A stretch of 6,299 nucleotides of DNA from an uncultured Lachnospiraceae bacterium. Lineage in GTDB: Bacteria > Bacillota > Clostridia > Lachnospirales > Lachnospiraceae. Of the stretch, positions 4,796-6,299 are shown one piece after another. Each line of letters starts with the position of its first letter. Position 1 is the first letter of the stretch. The position numbers and the translations under genes are program-made. The stretch covers positions 1-6,299 of the forward strand of contig CAKRJM010000128.1 in NCBI GenBank assembly GCA_934351765.1, given 5' to 3'. Under the pieces are notes generated by a model. That model was not told where the DNA came from and ran no database searches. It saw nothing but the letters and a program-made list of their open reading frames with translations.

Positions 4796-6019
4796 ATGGA
4801 ATATAAAGAGATACAGTGCCGGTGCTGCGGAAGTCCGATGAGGATCCGGCCGGGAGCCACCAGGATCCAATGTGAATACTGCGGGACGGAGTATGTGCTG
4901 CGGGGGCAGGAAAAAGAGATCAGAACCATTGACTATCAGGGGCGGGGTGCACTGTTTCAGACATATATTCCGGCGGGGTGGAATTACCGGGTCAAAACAG
5001 ATCCATCCGTTTCTCCGCTGAATACCATGGGATATGATCTCATACTGGAATCGCCGGACGGGGCGCAGCTTGTGTATTATCCCTTTGCATATTACAGGAA
5101 CTATATGCCCGGCGGAAGAATGGGACGGAAGGATTACCAGTATGACGGCGGAAGCATGTCCTGCTGGCGCCATCTGTCAGAGCCTGTGGAGTATGCCAGG
5201 GAGCGGATCTGTGCCACAGTGGGACAGACAGAGGAGCTACGGCTGGAGCCTGTGGAAAATCAGAAGCTGGAGGCCCGGCTGCCGCGGTTTCAGCAGGAAT
5301 CGGAGGCCAGACTGAAGCGTCAGGTGGCGGTGGGAGCGTACCGTTTCCGGTTCCGTTTTTCCAGAGGCGGACAGCTTTATGACGGATATTTTGCCATGTC
5401 TCTGTGCTGGACGGCGGATGCCCTGAAGGCGCAGAAGCAGGCCGGGAACAGCTTTCTGGATATGCTGAAGAGCGGCGGTCTGGCAGGGCTTGGATTCCTT
5501 GGCGGGATCGGTCTTGGTACCGGCGCGGCTATCGCCCAGAATCCGGGGCAGACCTCTGACTGGGGCCGTGAGTATGACATGCTTCTTATGTGGCCCCGGG
5601 AGGAGGGGCGGGATCTGTCCGACATATTTGACCGGTTTATGGAGGAGATCCGGCTGGGGCCGGTGTACTATGCACTCCAGGAAGAGGAATTCCAGAACGT
5701 ACTGCAGATCATGGCGAACGGCTATATGCAGCGGCAGCAGAATGCGATCCGCAGTTCCCAGCAGATTTCCAGAACTCTTTCCGAGACTTCCGATATTGTC
5801 ATGGCCGGTTACGAGGAGCGCAGCAGGAGCATGGACGAGATCTACCGGAAGAACTCCGAGGCAGTCCGCGGCGTCAACAGCTATACCGATTCTGCCGGTC
5901 GTACCTATGAGGCAGATGTGGCCTATGATCATGTATACCGCAAGGGAGATACCTTTGTAGGAAGCAAGAATGGGAGCTGGGAAGCCGGACCGGAGTGGGA
6001 AGAGCTGAAGCGGCGGTAG
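4796..6019 (+). CDS. Zinc-ribbon protein of unknown function
   Basis: This 407-residue protein has no function I can name. It opens with a four-cysteine zinc ribbon: CRCC (8-11) and CEYC (26-29), each followed by glycine and separated by 14 residues, like the ribbons fronting many Bacillota proteins. A segment starting GALFQTYIPAGW (51-62) and running through YDLILESPDGAQLVYYPFAY resembles the start of PsbP/Mog1-like or DcrB-like domains; this is only a weak resemblance. Around 227-248 lies a glycine-rich apolar stretch (GGLAGLGFLGGIGLGTGAA) that could be a flexible hinge or a short membrane-associating segment. A Gln/Glu/Arg-rich helical region (about 310-365) follows, then a compact tail containing YTDSAGRTYEAD, HVYRKGD and PEWEELKRR. 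There is no signal peptide, so it is probably cytoplasmic. ATG 4796 is preferred to the longer open frame from 4718 because AGGGAGG lies 7 nt upstream and TATAAT precedes it. It is transcribed alone. Confidence 0.82.
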   Translation: MEYKEIQCRCCGSPMRIRPGATRIQCEYCGTEYVLRGQEKEIRTIDYQGRGALFQTYIPAGWNYRVKTDPSVSPLNTMGYDLILESPDGAQLVYYPFAYYRNYMPGGRMGRKDYQYDGGSMSCWRHLSEPVEYARERICATVGQTEELRLEPVENQKLEARLPRFQQESEARLKRQVAVGAYRFRFRFSRGGQLYDGYFAMSLCWTADALKAQKQAGNSFLDMLKSGGLAGLGFLGGIGLGTGAAIAQNPGQTSDWGREYDMLLMWPREEGRDLSDIFDRFMEEIRLGPVYYALQEEEFQNVLQIMANGYMQRQQNAIRSSQQISRTLSETSDIVMAGYEERSRSMDEIYRKNSEAVRGVNSYTDSAGRTYEADVAYDHVYRKGDTFVGSKNGSWEAGPEWEELKRR

Positions 6020-6080
6020 AAGATAATACAATATAATACAACAACAACATAGCACAATGGAAAAGCTGCTGTGGATCGAA

Positions 6081-6111
6081 CAACGGGCAGGCGCGATGCG
6101 CCTGCCCGTTG
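6081..6111. terminator. 14-bp perfect hairpin between convergent genes
   Basis: CAACGGGCAGGCGC (6081-6094) pairs perfectly with GCGCCTGCCCGTTG (6098-6111) around a 3-nt GAT loop. It lies 61 nt after the zinc-ribbon stop and 23 nt from the end of the opposite-strand regulator, where a two-way terminator is expected. Neither strand has an immediate T-run, so it is not a textbook intrinsic terminator; it may slow polymerase or protect RNA 3' ends. The rest of 6020-6134 is AT-rich at first and holds nothing else I can support. Confidence 0.6.
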
Positions 6112-6134
6112 CAGCCTGTCAAAGAACTTCAAAT

Positions 6135-6299
6135 TTACTTTTCTTTGTGCTGCATTCGCCACAGAGTGGAGCGGCTCACGCCGAGTTGGATCGCCGCCTG
6201 GCTTTGATTTCCATGGACGCGTCGCAGGGCAATCTCTACCAGTTCGCGGGTCATCTCCTCCAGCGTACGATTTGTGTCAAATGTCGGAGCCTTGGCCGC
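6135..6299 (-). CDS. C-terminal Fis-type HTH of a probable sigma-54-dependent regulator (partial)
   Basis: The last 54 residues of a minus-strand gene are present; the rest lies beyond the right edge. They contain LEEMTRELVEIALRRVHGNQ followed by SQAAIQLGVSRSTLWRMQ, then a short tail and TAA (6137-6135). The GNQSQAA-x-LGVSRSTLWR pattern is the Fis-type helix-turn-helix (HTH_8) that closes enhancer-binding activators of sigma-54 RNA polymerase, including PrpR-like and other sensor-linked types. The central AAA+ domain and the N-terminal sensor are not in the window, so the signal and targets are unknown. The HTH_8 assignment is good; the sigma-54 activator reading is the usual context but not proven by this piece. 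The gene is convergent with the zinc-ribbon gene. Confidence 0.82.
   Translation of the reverse strand, partial: AAKAPTFDTNRTLEEMTRELVEIALRRVHGNQSQAAIQLGVSRSTLWRMQHKEK

Noticed and set aside
5237..6055. 272-codon open frame on the minus strand opposite the zinc-ribbon gene
   Set aside because: No recognisable domain and no convincing ribosome binding site; it mirrors a well-supported plus-strand gene and is a shadow frame.

Overview
The window looks like chromosomal DNA from a Gram-positive Clostridia-type bacterium (Bacillota), most likely a gut Lachnospiraceae relative. This is inferred from purine-rich GGAGG-type ribosome binding sites before nearly every gene, medium G+C, and the style of the proteins: an ECF sigma factor of the ECVNDT/TFLGKITRN type, a MATE pump, a Ser/Asp-rich lipoprotein and a Fis-type regulator. 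No rRNA, tRNA, CRISPR array or insertion sequence was seen.

Layout from left to right. Positions 1-113 are AT-rich and hold what looks like a broken remnant of an AAA-type ATPase gene. At 192-2179 is a two-gene operon with overlapping ends: an ECF sigma factor, then a membrane-anchored protein whose short cytoplasmic N-terminus resembles those of Bacillota anti-sigma factors and whose outer part is a complete serpin fold. Behind it (2212-2328) is a stub of a TetR-type regulator. Positions 2329-2583 form a leader region with a good promoter, a long dyad, a possible 46-codon ORF and an intrinsic terminator only 23 nt before the next start codon. That next gene (2584-3951) is a full-length MATE efflux transporter.

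The MATE gene ends 4 bp from the end of a convergent lipoprotein gene (3956-4603, minus strand), which carries a 42-bp tandem duplication just after its lipobox. A 192-bp divergent promoter region separates the lipoprotein gene from a plus-strand gene (4796-6019) for a 407-residue protein with an N-terminal zinc ribbon and no function I can name. A 14-bp hairpin at 6081-6111 lies between that gene and the convergent, truncated end of a Fis-type HTH regulator (6135-6299, minus strand).

The most interesting module is the sigma/serpin pair. Its architecture suggests a protease sensor: an extracytoplasmic serpin whose bait loop, when cut, could change conformation and release the sigma factor held at the membrane. 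That mechanism is inference. The second point of interest is the MATE leader, where any upstream transcript must pass a terminator to reach the pump gene, so attenuation or antitermination control is plausible.
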